Source: Galbibacter sp048266365 (GTDB taxonomy: Bacteria; Bacteroidota; Bacteroidia; Flavobacteriales; Flavobacteriaceae). From it: a stretch of DNA of 64,000 nt. The stretch spans positions 8,503-72,502 of the forward strand of contig NZ_JBLWZP010000014.1 in the NCBI RefSeq assembly GCF_048266365.1. Reading direction: 5' to 3'. This document shows, piece after piece, positions 63,927 to 64,000 of the stretch (positions are counted from its first letter, which is position 1; each line of letters begins with the position of its first letter). The notes under the pieces are model-generated. The model did no database searches and was not told the origin of the DNA. It was given only the letters and a program-made list of their open reading frames with translations. Position numbers and translations under genes: made by a program.

Positions 63927-64000
63927 TTCAACGAACCAGCTACCGAAATAGTCTTAAGGTTCTCCACCTTTGTAATGGCAAGTTCCTCACCATATATTTT
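63887..64000 (-). CDS. tnpB: C-terminus of an IS605-type TnpB, rest outside the window
   Basis: Thirty-seven codons plus stop: KIYGEELAITKVENLKTISV, then AGSLKPEAQPIAFGVGG. They correspond to the end of the TnpB remnant at 43 kb but without its frameshift near the end. The reading frame continues into the right-end hairpin and stops there (TAG at 63887-63889), so coding sequence and guide-RNA scaffold overlap. Whether the whole gene is intact cannot be seen. Confidence 0.78.
   Translation of the reverse strand, partial: KIYGEELAITKVENLKTISVAGSLKPEAQPIAFGVGG

Noticed and set aside
43114..64000. The two inverted TnpB ends as borders of one composite transposon
   Set aside because: The ends face each other with ordinary genes such as SusCD between, one copy is decayed, and no transposase is in view. 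Independent insertions are simpler.
1..64000. CRISPR array, rRNA or tRNA genes
   Set aside because: No regularly spaced repeats and no recognisable rRNA or tRNA sequence were seen on reading the intergenic parts.

Overview
The window looks like chromosomal DNA of a marine-type flavobacterium (Bacteroidetes, Flavobacteriaceae-like). It has low-to-moderate GC, a SusC/SusD pair, GH43 enzymes, promoter elements of the TAnnTTTG type, a LETM1-related protein of flavobacterial type and many short lipoproteins. This assignment rests on gene content only. No rRNA, tRNA or CRISPR array was seen.

Layout. 1-1.1 kb: 3' part of an IS66-type transposase, cut by the window edge. 1.5-4.5 kb: a tiny lipoprotein, a TPR sensor kinase and its response regulator. 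4.8-8.5 kb: a secreted Gfo/Idh/MocA oxidoreductase, then an accessory patch with an intact HigB/HigA-like toxin-antitoxin pair, a 43-bp exact duplication of the oxidoreductase 3' end, a small HTH gene and a decayed MntA/HepT pair. 8.5-12.3 kb: an ST7-like TPR protein and two tandem secreted GH43 enzymes. 12.4-24.9 kb: a periplasmic thiol/sulfur redox and efflux region (DsrE-like protein, DoxD-DoxA fusion, three TlpA-like thioredoxins, a split DsbD, and an RND pump with adaptor and TolC), with related small secreted proteins at its two ends. 25-26.6 kb: an isochorismatase-type hydrolase and an AraC regulator.

27.2-33.7 kb is the most unusual part. It is a tight five-gene operon encoding two large distantly related proteins of unknown fold, a GH19/lysozyme-like protein with an acidic repeat N-terminus, a hemopexin-repeat protein fused to an L,D-transpeptidase-like domain, and a small lipoprotein. 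The first four lack signal peptides although two carry cell-wall-acting domains. This suggests a non-classically released or injected cell-wall-acting particle with the lipoprotein as a possible self-protection factor; that is inference.

33.8-41.1 kb: a three-part outer-membrane metallophosphoesterase fusion, an HD phosphohydrolase with a Pycsar-type membrane domain, and a GAF protein. 41.3-45 kb: LysR/LysE, a decayed IS605-type TnpB with its right end, an orphan ParD and a Panacea-type toxin-antitoxin pair. 45-52.8 kb: a BBE-type flavoenzyme, a YghZ-like aldo/keto reductase, a LETM1-related protein, an abundant small secreted protein and an ABC transporter with a LolA-like partner. 53-58 kb: M20 peptidase, esterase, and a MoxR-like ATPase with a VWA protein. 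58.4-63.5 kb: SusD and SusC. The window ends in a second TnpB copy in inverted orientation relative to the first.
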